DNA of 64,000 nucleotides from positions 62,001 to 126,000 of the forward strand of contig JANTUC010000013.1 in NCBI GenBank assembly GCA_026873275.1, read 5' to 3'. Made by a program: the position numbers and the translations under genes. Shown here in pieces: positions 20,551 through 31,726 of the stretch. Positions within the stretch are counted from its first letter, which is position 1. Every line of letters starts with the position of its first letter. The notes under the pieces were generated by a model. The model made no database searches and was not told the DNA's origin. It worked only from the letters and a program-made list of their open reading frames with translations. This DNA comes from Pseudopithomyces maydicus. Lineage: Eukaryota; Ascomycota; Dothideomycetes; Pleosporales; Didymosphaeriaceae.

Positions 20551-22718
20551 AGCGAATAGATATCTTCTCGTGTTGTTTGAAAGTATTTCAGGTCAAGACG
20601 TAAGATGAGGTTTGGATGATTAGCACGAAAGGAGTGGCACTTTTATATTCAGAATTCAGCAGGCTTAGTACATGCGCCATATATGGACCCCAATCACTGC
20701 ACCATAGTAACTGATAGATGTGCTGCATAAAATGTTGTTATCGTAACATGCGACTCTGCTTACATGCAGAAAAGAAGGCAACACGAGCGAGCATAGCCCG
20801 ATAAAATCCAATTAATGCACCATGTCTAGTGTTACAACCAGTCAAAGTGGTTCCGAACAGTCCAATTTCTGATATAACATTATCCATGTTCTTCGACGAA
20901 TCTTTGATGGATAACGAATGATTTTGTCAAAGATGTCCTGGAGCACACTGCGATTTTTTTCAGATAGTAACATATATCTACCCAGAAGTCAGTAAAGCGT
21001 GAAAGGTTACTTGTTCCGCGACGGTGTGTTGATACCAAATAACAATCTGACTCTTCATTTAGGATTTCAGACGCCGAAATTTAACTGATCCCCGTTCACA
21101 CACTGAGACATGCGCATGTAATAACCATCTTGTCCGGCATTCTTATACGCACATGAACTAGTGCAAGAATCGTTTCGATGATTGGAAATGTTTGACAAGT
21201 TGATCGGTATGGTTATCACAGATTAGAATGATTTGGAATTCATCAATCTGACATTCGGCTCCGAGAACGTGGGGGCGGAGTTGAAGAGAGGGACGTTGTA
21301 CAACTTTCGTTCACACAAGAACACAACCGTGATACTGTTCAATTGGATTTCAATATTTCTTTATGATCAAATAATATTTTCTGTTGCGGATTCCGGCAAC
21401 GTAGGGCACTGACCACTATATAACGAAGTGTATGGAAATCCGCTCCAGACAGTCGCGTACGATCTATGTTCTCGCTCAATCAGCATAAATTGTCCTTCGA
21501 TATTAATACGAGAGTAAAATTCCATATGGTTGATAGAGAGTCGTTCATTCGTGTCAATGGGTTGCACGACTCATCGCTCAGTAGGGCGCCTGCAAGTTGA
21601 AGTATTGGTTTCTAATCTTGCATATGAGACACCATACCATCCAATATCTCTTTGGGGCCATCTATTTGGAATAAAACGCTCGGAAATGGCTCTGAAAGAT
21701 AGAGGCCACGATTTTGATTCATGGTACTGCACTGCCGCAAGGTTGCTCTCCGTAGTTTCTGCGGAGAACTGTTACAAACACTTAATATAATGATACTTTT
21801 ATTCTCGCATTTCTAGTTACTGTTAAAGGATGTTTTCAATCATCGATATAGTTATGGTATTGCTAGTACCTTTAGACTATAATCCCAAGCTAAGCTTTAG
21901 TTTTAGCTATTGGATCAATATCTAGAGGAGAGTAAACTCCCCGAGTATCCTATGAGTGTCTTGAAATATCTACCTTATATAGACCGATATAATACCATAT
22001 TAATATATAGCAGTATAGCTTCTTCTCCTCAAATAAAGACTCCTGTTTCATTTTCTGGACGAGGACTGCAGTACACGCCCCCGTAGAAATGATGCGCATG
22101 ATTTTTGAACATGATACACTACATTGGTAGAACAGCGAAAGAATGCTAAGTATCTAATTATGAAGAGTATTTTGGGTATTCTAAGCCTGCAATGTGTGTG
22201 TAGGGATCCAAGGAGTCTTTGTGGGAATATCACTAGCAATAAACCAATAGGCACACCTTTTCGGTCTCGATCGGCGGAGTTTGGCAACACTTTCGATTCC
22301 AGCTCAGCTTCTTGGATGTCGTGAACTCCTTCAATACCTAAAGAAATTAATATTTATTATTCGTAGTGAACAGTTCGAATTGCATATGTGCACTCCTCGC
22401 TCGTTCATACAAACTAAAACGAAGGGGCGCGTTGGCCAAACACAGCTACGAGATCGATACCCCGCTTCTGTACGACAGGTTGATAGCCAATGATACCGCC
22501 TCTTGAGAAACTGTAACCCTCCAGGTACGACACTCTGCCCAATTAATAGGTTTCGCTTAGGCAACTCGCAGGATTCCAATCTATACGATGCAGTGCTGCA
22601 ATCTTCTCCATGAGACGGAAAGATAACACCATTGTTCTACCAGCCAAGCTATCGCAACAGGACGTATCGATACCGCCAAGCGCACATTGAGGACTTCTAG
22701 GACTTGACAGTGGTCAGT
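20551..22718. other. Intergenic, AT-rich, no supported gene
   Basis: Largest coding gap of the window apart from the right end (about 2.2 kb). Short frames without motifs. The stretch 21780-22030 is very AT-rich with many TAATA/TATTA words, resembling a decayed or RIP-like relic, but no transposon protein fragment can be read. No repeat boundaries seen. Confidence 0.45.
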
Positions 22719-24528
22719 ATGAACGACAATTACAAGATGACGGAGAAAACGTCCCGCACTAGAGCTGCCGAGGATTCTATCGCAGACTGTGGGGATATGG
22801 ACTCACGAGACATGTATCGCATGGGAAAACCACAACAATTCAAAGCAAGTAGAAGGCTGAATCTGAAACTACTGGCTACCTTAGAATGCTAATAGAAGTA
22901 TAGAGATCTTTTAGGCTATCTACAATGATCATGTTCACGTCAATCCTACAAGCGACGTGGGAAGTGGTACTGCTGTGAGTCCATTGAGAAATTAGTCCGT
23001 TACTGTCATTATCAAGCACTCACGATTTTTCAGTGCTAACACTGCCGGTCTCATTAACGGCGGCCTCGCAGGTCTTTTCTGGAGCTACGTGTGGACCTTC
23101 GTCGGATTCATTTTCATCGTCGCGTCCCTCGCCGAGATGTCCTCCATGGCCCCGACAAGCGGTGGACAGTATCACTGGGTCTCTGAATTCTCTCCGCGCA
23201 GCATTCAAAAGCCTCTCAGCTATTTCTCTGGCTGGATGTCCACCTTATCCTGGGTCGCAGGAACAGCTGGCGCAAGCTTTATGTTGGGGTTACTAACGAC
23301 TTCGATCTTGGTGGCTTATCGACCGTCGTACTCGCCTGAGCGGTATCAAACTACGCTGTTCGCGTTCGCTTCAGCGTTGATTCAGGTCCTGGCTAATACT
23401 GTGTGCGCTTCTCATTTGCCTCGCTTTCAGAAGCTCATGATGATACCGCATGGTCTGGGATGGATACCGGTTCTCATTGTTTTATGGACGCTCGCGCCTC
23501 ATGGGAGGGCGAAGGATGTGTTTACTACCTTCAGCAGTAACGGCGGATGGGGTGATATGGGGCTCAGTGTCATGGTTGGCCAGATCACGAGCGTCTACTT
23601 CCTAATTTGTGGGTCAAGCTATCAATACGCCCATTTATTGAGGGATCAGCTGACAAAGGCAGGCTCGGACTCAGCAGCGCATCTGTCAGAAGAGGTAAAA
23701 GATGCAGCGACTTCTATTCCCAGGGCTATGATATGGAGCTTTTTCCTTAATGGTATCCTCGGCTTCGCTATGCTGATTACGTTTTTGTTCTGCATACTGG
23801 ATATCAGCACAATCCTCGACCCTGAGCTGAATCCTTCCGGATTCCCAGTGGTTTATGTGTTCCAGCAAGCGTCTTATTACGGATCCGTACCTTTGTTGGT
23901 AATTTTGCAGATAACCGTTATTGCTGGAGCCATCGATTCGAATTGCTCGACATCTCGCCAGATATTTGCTTTCGCAAGAGATGGTGGACTTCCGTTCAAG
24001 TCGGTCCTTACGATGGTCAGTTCTGGTACTCGTATTGGTTTAGTAACGTCGCCTTGCTAATAGGTAGTGCAGCAAAACAAGCAGCAAATCCCTCACATCT
24101 GCGTCATTCTCACAGCAGTAATGTGCTGCATACTTTCTCTTATCAACCTCGGGTCCACTGTCGCCTTCAATGCCATCATCTCACTCCAACTTCTGGCATT
24201 AATGTCAACATACTGCGTATCAATTGGCTCACTTCTTTACCAGCGTCTTTTCAATCCTGAAGAGCTCCCACCAGCAACTTGGAGTCTGGGCAGGCTCAGC
24301 GCACCTGTTAATGCGATTGGATTTCTCTACTCGTTTTACATTCTGATATGGATTGCTTGGCCGGCTGCCCCGAATCCATCAAGAGAGACATTCAATTGGT
24401 CATCGGTGATGTTTCTGTGCGTTTTGATCGTATCCTTTGTATTCTATATAACAAGTGGGAGAAAGTCTTACAGCGGACCTGTGGTGTTGGTACGCAAGGT
24501 CCCTATGGCGTCTCTAGGAGGCCCATGA
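22719..24528 (+). CDS. Amino acid/choline/GABA-type permease (APC superfamily)
   Basis: Four exons: 22719-22844, 22904-22974, 23034-24015 and 24064-24528, total 1644 nt, 547 residues. Plasma-membrane or vacuolar permease of the fungal APC branch that includes choline (Hnm1) and GABA (Uga4) transporters. Visible blocks: DMYRMGKPQQFK-RSFRLSTMIMFTS, ATWEVVLLANTAGLINGGLAG, EMSSMAPTSGGQYHWVSEFSP (the conserved APC motif), SEEVKDAATSIPRAMIW (the conserved E...A..P.A), and SRQIFAFARDGGLPF near residue 370. Twelve hydrophobic segments are plausible. Intron 1 (22845-22903) needs a GC-AG donor (AAA|GCAAGT) to keep the frame; the other introns are GT-AG. The ATG at 22719 gives a 42-residue hydrophilic N-terminus. 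Substrate cannot be fixed. Confidence 0.88.
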
Positions 24529-24635
24529 AATATTGTAATCGAAGTCGCATAGCGCCGAACAACTCTAGAAAAAAATGGTGTATCTTGTCCCACATTCTAA
24601 CCCAATATAAGACTGACTCACAATGAGTAGCTTGC

Positions 24636-26039
24636 TCACGAAAAGTATGCCTGAACCTCATCGAACTCATCTTCGTGGCCCCAAAGACCTGCCATCATGG
24701 CATTACCAGTAACCTCCTCCCTCCATTTCTTGTTCTTCAAGATGGATCGCACCCTAGCTTCCAACCACTCTGTGTTACCCCAAAAGCCCCAGCTGGCTTG
24801 GAACCTCAGCCAATCCACAAGGGCGGTCTCCCAATGATTTACGAAGATCTCCCATTGGTATTCTTTCCCCGATTCTTTCTTGAGAATCCCCCAATATCTC
24901 TCCAGTAGCTCTTTTTCTCCGTTTTGCATGGCTAGTTCTTGTGGTACAGATTGATCCGCGACTAGCATGTTGAGGGGGACTGAACAGGTGAACAGCTTCG
25001 CGAGATCGCAGACACCCAGTCCTAGGCCAGTGTACTGGAAGTCATAGAACACAACTTCCTCGCCATTCTTGCTGGTGAACAGGTTCTCGCTCTTTACATC
25101 GCCATGGATCAAGGTCATGTAATCCTGAGTGGGACTCCACTTACTCTGCTTGGGTTCCAAAACACTGGCAACTATATCCGCGATCGAGAACTCGTCCTTC
25201 TCCCAATCTGTCAGTGCCCACCATTCGGAGTCATGGTCGTCTTTGAGATTCGCGTATTCGCTGCGACGCGTGGCAAGGTAAGTGTATCCACCGTTGAGCC
25301 ACACGGTCTTGTTGCGGGCATCTTGGCCGTCTGTCGTGACTTCCTGGAGCGGTGGACGGACAAGATTCTTGCGACTGATATCCGAAACGCGAGACCACCA
25401 GAAACCGTGGAAGGATGCTAGCCAATCCAATGAGGAATGCACTTGTGTAGTAGTGAGGACATTTCGCTTTTCTCCGGCCACGGGATACGCCTGCTTTAGA
25501 TCACTGATGATCATGGCCATGTGGATGCTGCCATCTGGATGCGGCTCATGTACACTAGCAATATGTTTGGCCACAGGAATTTGAGATGGTAATTGAGGTG
25601 CCAAGTGGGTATAGAAATACTGCTCGACCTGGTAGCTCAGGATCTTACGGGTGTGACCTTCGTTGTCTGCCTTGGTGGGTGGAGGGGTGATCAATTTGAG
25701 GATGAAGGACTGAACCTCCTGTGGCGTCGAAATACTGGAGGATGTGCGCGAGGTTTCTCTTGACGTTTCGCTGGATGAATTTGGAGTTGTGGTAGGCGTC
25801 GCTGTGACGCGGCAAATCTCGCCGTAGCCTGCCCAAAGGGACTGCAAGACCTCGACGGACAGCACTTGCAGGCCTTGAGGCGCTAGCAAAGAGGCTGCAA
25901 CCTGCTGAGCAGACTGTTTCGGCGCCATTACGAGTGTAACAGGCTCAGGCGAGGTCCAGAGGAGCCGAAATAGGGTTGCAGCAACGCACACAAGGCAGAG
26001 TTCTAAGATTCTTCGCAAGCGATATGCCAAGCGGAACAT
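24636..26039 (-). CDS. Aminoglycoside-phosphotransferase-like (APH/choline kinase fold) protein
   Basis: Single exon, 467 residues, 107 bp from the convergent permease gene. Kinase-like fold motifs: a catalytic loop LIHGDVKSENLF (about residue 315) with the HGD and the Mg-binding N, and FYDFQYTGLGLGVCDLAKLF, the D-x-D/E-like metal motif of the APH family. The N-terminal lobe has SFILKLITPPP with a possible nucleotide-binding lysine, and VEQYFYTHLAPQL as the alpha-C-like helix. The first 30 residues are hydrophobic (LELCLVCVAATLFRLLW), so either it is membrane-anchored or translation begins at the second ATG (MAPKQSAQQ, 25928). Such fungal proteins are annotated as ecdysteroid-kinase or DUF1679-like small-molecule kinases; substrate unknown. 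Confidence 0.8.
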   Translation of the reverse strand: MFRLAYRLRRILELCLVCVAATLFRLLWTSPEPVTLVMAPKQSAQQVAASLLAPQGLQVLSVEVLQSLWAGYGEICRVTATPTTTPNSSSETSRETSRTSSSISTPQEVQSFILKLITPPPTKADNEGHTRKILSYQVEQYFYTHLAPQLPSQIPVAKHIASVHEPHPDGSIHMAMIISDLKQAYPVAGEKRNVLTTTQVHSSLDWLASFHGFWWSRVSDISRKNLVRPPLQEVTTDGQDARNKTVWLNGGYTYLATRRSEYANLKDDHDSEWWALTDWEKDEFSIADIVASVLEPKQSKWSPTQDYMTLIHGDVKSENLFTSKNGEEVVFYDFQYTGLGLGVCDLAKLFTCSVPLNMLVADQSVPQELAMQNGEKELLERYWGILKKESGKEYQWEIFVNHWETALVDWLRFQASWGFWGNTEWLEARVRSILKNKKWREEVTGNAMMAGLWGHEDEFDEVQAYFS

Positions 26040-26645
26040 GAAGTTCGCACCGGAGTTTTAATAGATGGCTCGAAGTAAATAGGACCGATCAACTAGTAGG
26101 CCACACTCGGCTAAGCTGCTACGCACTCAGTCTACTCGTAGAGAAATGCCTCGCGGTGAGGATTTCGTGGTGTTGAGCTGCGCCACATACATCGCCACAC
26201 CTGCCCCTCGTTACCAGCCACAACCTACATATGTAGTTGTAGGTCTCACTCCACACTGGCCGAGAACTTCGCTCCAATTGTTATGTAAAGTAATATTATC
26301 AATGAAATTTACCCTTGATTATGAGTACCCGATCTGCATAAAATAGATGCTAATATCTAAACATCAGTTGGTGTAATGTGTTCCCATGATTTGTGTTCGC
26401 ACAAAGTTGGTGCATTCACAACAAGATACACAATGAACACATCCCATACCGAATACTTATACACTACGGCAATCTAAACTTTGGGTTCTACAAAGTTGTT
26501 TTGCAGTCTTTACCAAAAGCGAAGGTCATTATCCTCTTCTCGATCTAGTTGAAGAGTAACCTCACATTCTAATCTCTGTATATCGATCATTAGTTTGCAG
26601 CATCTAGAACACGGCATTACTCTGCATTCGATAATACCCTCTATC
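26040..26645. other. Divergent intergenic region
   Basis: Shared upstream region of the APH-like gene (minus) and the first Ser/Thr-rich membrane protein (plus). No gene or clear regulatory motif seen. A frame is open upstream of 26646 but has no earlier ATG. Confidence 0.5.
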
Positions 26646-27869
26646 ATGACTTTAGGTGGGTTTACGTTCCCCACACCTTGTTCAACGCATCCGCGCCATA
26701 CTAGCCACGACACAACGACAGGCGCGGTACCTACTGCCCGTCGAACTACACATGTCACAAAGACAGTTACAGTACATGAGTCAATCCAATCTTCTGCTGG
26801 ATCAAGGGGATTGACATACGGAGTGAATTTACCCAGTAGTCAGGGCACCATATCGCGAGAAGTAACGCATACATCTGACGGCGTTGTGGACAGACCAACC
26901 ATTACCAACACCGCACCTTTGCTGCAGACAGATAGGTACTCTCAGCCCATGACTTACACTACATTCTCGACGTCCCAGACAGGAACACATTCTCAATCAG
27001 TGAGTCCAACAACAACAGGAACAATGGACTCTCTAACGTCACATGACCCACTAAGGAATAATATCGGTGCCATACTCGGTATTACCCTTGCTGCCACCCT
27101 GATCATGATCTTGGCAATTTCGTGTTTCTTGTACTACCTGTGGCCTAGGCACCAGTTGCGCAAAGCTCAAAGGGGAGCAACTGGCTCACAGCAGAAATGG
27201 TGGGGTTGGATCAAGATGGACCGCAAGAAGCCCTGGTCATCTACTCGAGGACTTGAGATGACTGAAGTGCCACCGGCTCATCATATAAGCACTCCTTCGG
27301 CAGCTTTAGTTGGTATGTATGGTAGAACATCCGCTTCATCTTCGACTCAACCGCCACCAGTTCATCACCTCAGATCCAATTCGCCAGCAGTATTCGGCGC
27401 TCATGATGAAACTACCGTTGCAACGCCGCTGCACAATTCCACAGCAACAGCCTCGACGTTCAAATCATGGCCCCTAAGGAGCGCACTCGCTACGCCAAAG
27501 CCTGAGCCTATCCGGTTTCCCTTTCGGAACTCTAGACAATATCTTTCACCGAGCCCGGAATCCTTATCCGCCACAACGGGGTCAAGCCTGTCTCATGGAA
27601 CTGCAGAAGGGAACTCGAGCGTTAATGCATACGCATATGAGGATCCAAAGAATCCGTACGCATCTTTTGGTAATGGTGCAAGTATCGAAATTCCACATGT
27701 GTCAAAGGCACATTTGCAACCTCCGCCAATTCGTGGTGTCGTTGTTACTCAAGATAACCGTCGTCCTGTCAGCGAGGTTGCCTCTGTCGCCACTCATTCG
27801 AACAAATCCGTGAATTTTGCTTTGGGCTCTGACTCGGATGACGAATTTTTAGACGTGAAATTCAGGTGA
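26646..27869 (+). CDS. Ser/Thr-rich single-pass membrane protein
   Basis: Single exon, 407 residues from the first in-frame ATG at 26646. The N-terminal 130 residues are Ser/Thr-rich (TSQTGTHSQSVSPTTTGTMD), expected to be heavily O-glycosylated. One clear transmembrane helix follows (IGAILGITLAATLIMILAIS, then CFLYYLWPRHQLRKAQRG, with basic residues on the inner side). The C-terminal 230 residues are hydrophilic and rich in Ser/Pro. It ends with VNFALGSDSDDEFLDVKFR. No signal peptide and no WSC or other ectodomain is visible. The layout resembles fungal wall-stress sensor-like or Mid2-like proteins, but no family motif supports that. The next gene has the same architecture. Confidence 0.7.
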   Translation: MTLGGFTFPTPCSTHPRHTSHDTTTGAVPTARRTTHVTKTVTVHESIQSSAGSRGLTYGVNLPSSQGTISREVTHTSDGVVDRPTITNTAPLLQTDRYSQPMTYTTFSTSQTGTHSQSVSPTTTGTMDSLTSHDPLRNNIGAILGITLAATLIMILAISCFLYYLWPRHQLRKAQRGATGSQQKWWGWIKMDRKKPWSSTRGLEMTEVPPAHHISTPSAALVGMYGRTSASSSTQPPPVHHLRSNSPAVFGAHDETTVATPLHNSTATASTFKSWPLRSALATPKPEPIRFPFRNSRQYLSPSPESLSATTGSSLSHGTAEGNSSVNAYAYEDPKNPYASFGNGASIEIPHVSKAHLQPPPIRGVVVTQDNRRPVSEVASVATHSNKSVNFALGSDSDDEFLDVKFR

Positions 27870-28365
27870 GTGGTCATTCGATGAGCTACGTTTCGCGTTG
27901 TGCTCAATTTGTTGTGCGCTAATTTACTCAACTTCAATTGTTTATCCTAAGCAAATCAATCTATTTTCCACTCAGTAATATTTTCACACCCAATCGAGCT
28001 AATCCATGTACCAGAAGAGATGCGGAGAGAAGATTGAATGAAGGGTTAAAGAATCAATGAGTTGACATTCATTCTCCTTACGCTGCAGGTTCTCTATTTC
28101 CGCGCTATGAACGCTTATTGCTCTACAGCACGAGACGTTCTTGCCTCAAGTCTAAAGAGTGTATTCCCAGATTCTAGCATCCTTTGGCGAGATACGTTTA
28201 TCGTTGCATTGTGCGAAAACAACGCCTGTATGTTCCCAACAAGCTAGTTACACAATACATCATTGAGATACAAAGACCATATTACTTTTCCCTATATCTT
28301 TGTCAAGTTATACCAGAAAAAACTCCTTCTAGAGAAAACAACACGCTTATCGCGCTAGTAACGCA
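27870..28365. other. Intergenic between the two Ser/Thr-rich membrane protein genes
   Basis: About 0.5 kb, AT-rich, no gene supported. Probably the 3' UTR of the first gene and the promoter of the second. Confidence 0.5.
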
Positions 28366-30374
28366 ATGGCGGGCAATCATACCACAATAGTTGTCACTGT
28401 TACGGACTACACCACTGTATATCCTAGTACTCACTCTGCTTTAACCAACTCAGAGTCTGTTTCCACCACTACCCAGCATACATCGCTGGGGAAGACGAGT
28501 AGGGTATCTACGGTGACCAACCTAGAATCCTTTCCAATTGTTGCTGCGCCTACGTCGGATGTGATTACGAGGCAAATTTCCTCCACAAAGCCTACACATT
28601 CTACACTACAAACATCAATTCGCTATAGTGTAACTCAAAGTTCAGGATCTAGTAGTAGCTTATTAATTACTTCTTCATCCCAGAGCTCAAGTAGATCCAC
28701 GATTAGTCGTGTGACTGCACTACCAACAGGCTGGCCCAGGCCAAATACTATTCCCGACGATATGGCTGAGAAGAAACCAAATAACACGGTGCCAATTCTC
28801 ATGCTCCTCTTCCTAGTGTTCAGCGCACTCTTTTTCTCGGTGCATTGATCTATTTCGTATATCGCATGTTCGGAAAACCTTGTAAAGGCTGCCGCAGGAA
28901 AGATGCCGAGATCGCCCAGCTGAAAAGGCGGCTAGGAGCCGCCGAATCAGTCGCACCTCGAACGATGCAGGTCCATGAGGAAATGCCTATACAAAATCAC
29001 GATCAATCACGACATGCTGCTCCAGCCATTTTGGAACAAGGCTTTCTCCATCCTAGGGAAGGGGCTACACCACTTAGGGTGGAGGTTACGCCTCCAGACC
29101 AAGCTTCCCGCGGCGTCCGAATACTCACCCCAACCCGGCCGCGCACTGATCAATCACCTTACGATCAGGCGTTTGAACCTTTTTCCAATGACAATGACAA
29201 CGTTTACCATGTCCCTATTCCTGGTTCCTCGCTAGAGCCTGCTTCAGAGGCGACGTATACACCTTACGTCTCCACAGTCTCGCAAGGCTCGGCAGATTCG
29301 AACGTTGCGACCGCGGCGACAGATTCGACGGGTCTGGCAGGTTTTACAGCTCCGACATCTCCGACGGGCTCGACAGTCTCCATAGCCTCAACCTGCACGA
29401 TCGCTTCGATGGAACCGATTGTCCAGATCAACTCAATAGCCTCCACAGGCTCGACTGCCTCTTACGAACGTCGCCAGCTTTCCGTAGAAGAAAATCGAGC
29501 GCAATCCCTGGTGTACCTGGAGAACGGGCACCCAGAGGTGAACGAAGAGGAGCTCGATGCTGACTTCGAAAAGTGGAGGTGGCCTTTCTGGAAACGTACC
29601 CTGGGCAACGCCCTGATTTCAAACTATGGGCGTCCACCGGGCGTGAAACTCGATAAGACGACGAATTTTGCAGGGAAACCCAAAGTGCCGCCGTCGCTTC
29701 GCACTGCGGAAAACCCAGGACCGGCGCCTCCCCCACCGACTAGGCAGGCACCTTCACGTCTTAAAGGTCGTGTGGAAGATGATTCGGGCGGTGAGTTCAT
29801 CACTATAGCGCTGGATAGTCCGATGTCTGGGTCGAGTATTGGGGGAACGTCTGAGAGGATGAGGCTTGCAGAAGAGAGGCGAGAGAGGAAGAAGAAGTGG
29901 GCAGATGGAAACGGGGTGTTTGAGAGCTTCGGTCCCGTTCCTATGTCTCAATTCCGCGCTGGGAAAGATTCTGAGGAAACAAGGCTTGCAGAAGAGAAGC
30001 TAGAGAGGAAGAAGAAGTGGGCAGATGGAAACGGGGTCTTTGAGAGTTTCGGTCGCGCTCCCATATCCAAATCCGGCGCTAGGGAAAAGTCCGAGGAAAC
30101 GAAACGTGCAGAAGAGAGGCTAGAACGTAAGAAGAGGTGGGCAGAAGGAAACGGGGCGTTTGAGAGCTTCAGTCCTATGTCTAAATCGAATGGTAGGAAA
30201 AAGCCTGATGAATCAAGGCTTGCAGAGGAGAGACTAGAGAGGAAGAAGAAGTGGGCTGAGGGAAATGGGGTGTTTGAGAAGTTCAGTCCCGTTGTTCCTC
30301 ATGACATGGGTGGGGGAAGCCGCAATCGATATCAAGCATATGTCGAGTTTGATGAGCCAGAAACACGAATATGA
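28366..30374 (+). CDS. Ser/Thr-rich single-pass membrane protein with four cytoplasmic repeats (frame-broken in the TM helix)
   Basis: Two overlapping frames make one protein of about 669 residues. 28366 onward gives MAGNHTTIVVTVTDYTTVYP, a Ser/Thr-rich ectodomain and the start of a helix (VPILMLLFLVFSALFF). The frame then breaks at the T5 run 28831-28835, and one frame over the helix continues GALIYFVYRMFGKPCKGCRR. A sixth T gives an intact transmembrane segment followed by a juxtamembrane cysteine/basic motif. The cytoplasmic part ends in four imperfect repeats of about 38-40 residues, each with LAEERLERKKKWADGNGVFE-type sequence (29863-30290), basic and helical. No known domain; function unknown. 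Architecture parallels the upstream neighbour, suggesting related roles. The break is more likely an assembly error than a pseudogene because both sides are otherwise intact. Confidence 0.7.
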
Positions 30375-30548
30375 GCTATTAGTGGCCCTGGACCTCTATT
30401 TTCTAAGCTAGTCTCACTTTCCTATGCGATGTAATATACTTAGTAACTATTCATATTCTTTCCGTATAATATTCCCCGTTTTACTCTAGAGTTTTAATCA
30501 AGCATCTCGCGTGCAATGACCTATTTCGACCATTCCTGTGCTAACCTC

Positions 30549-31286
30549 TCAATACATCCCACCCTTCCACGGCTCCTTGAAGCGCATTCCCGGGTTCTCC
30601 CCCTCTTTTCTCTCCTTGTTCTGGATATAGTAAATCCATCCCTTGTCATGTATGTCGACAAGATCAATTCCATCAAGCGTAGTACCATTAACGCTCACAT
30701 AATGTAAAGGCGACCCATCGAAGCCAAGGGCGCCGTTCTTCACCGGTTCAGTTTTGAACACCTTCTGCATCTTCTCATCTTCCGTCTCACTTCCAGCCCA
30801 TTTCGCTATATCGATTTCAGAGGCAACCCACTCGCCGCCCATGCCAAAGGTCCGCACGCCGCAGCGCTTGCAGAAATACCAGCCGATTTTCTTGGAAAAG
30901 CAACGGTACTCGCCAATGTCAGATGGGTCGGTTGGAGAAGTGAGGATAAAGTCGTTGATCAGATCGGACGGTCGACAGTGAAACATGCCCGCCTATAATG
31001 GATGTGTCAACTACTGGAGAAGTAATTGTGTTGAGTGCTGGGGAGAAAGACGAACCTTGTGGCACGTGCTGCAATTGCATTTGTAAATGCGAGTACCCTC
31101 ACGTGGAGCTGTAGAGTCATTATCAGTGCTGGCCTCGTGATGTTGATTAGGTGGAGAATCGAATGAGATTTCGTTGCGCATATACACACCATTGGGTCCA
31201 ATCGTATCAACCGGTGGAAGAGTCAATCGGACTTGATACTTGATATCGCCACAAATGCATGAGCCGTTATAGACCTTGGCGGACAT
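30549..31286 (-). CDS. GFA-domain (Mss4-like fold) protein
   Basis: Two exons, 31286-31056 and 30992-30549, with a 63-nt intron (donor GTTCGT, acceptor TATAG), 224 residues. Family: glutathione-dependent formaldehyde-activating enzyme / CENP-V (GFA, PF04828). Zinc-binding cysteine pairs are visible: NGSCICGDIKY (residues 8-18), IYKCNCSTCHK-AGMFHC across the splice site, and FCKRCGVRTFGMGG. A loop insertion rich in acidic residues (HHEASTDNDSTAPREG) lies between the first two groups. Most fungal members are not true formaldehyde enzymes, and the substrate is unknown. The splice junction falls exactly after the CxxC motif and keeps the frame. Confidence 0.86.
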
Positions 31287-31726
31287 GGTGAGTGCGCAGA
31301 CGATGTAAGATCGTAGATGTAAAGCGCCCTTTCACTGCGCGGTTCGGGTGCAAAAGAGTCTCTACGTGGACACCTGCAGTCTTAGTTTTAAATAAGGTAC
31401 AACGAAATCAAAGATTGTGGTCGGAGTTGATATCGAGTGGGTGTAGTAGAATGTGCTGCGCCCCATGCCTGCGGGGGCTTTGTTGCGTCCGTTCCCGAAC
31501 ACGTGAACGCGCATCAGCGCTAGAGCCTGTTAATGCGCGGCCGAAATGGCATAGCTGCACGCCATCTCGGCAAACTTCGCAGTATACCTTCTCATATTCA
31601 TAATAAATAATTTGATGCAACTGCGGTACTAGGATAATTGTGAGCTTCCCTGATACTATTCAGTTCTGTACTTCCGATCTTGAGAAGTTCAATTAATCTT
31701 TGAATTGTCTTAGCCTAGACCAAAGC
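31287..31726. other. Intergenic, no supported gene
   Basis: Between two minus-strand genes: promoter of the GFA-domain gene and 3' flank of the tannase-like gene. Nothing recognised. Confidence 0.5.

Noticed and set aside
28800..28860. Programmed -1 frameshift in the membrane protein
   Set aside because: The site CTC TTT TTC is not an X XXY YYZ slippery heptamer, and similar one-base breaks at homopolymers occur in many genes here.
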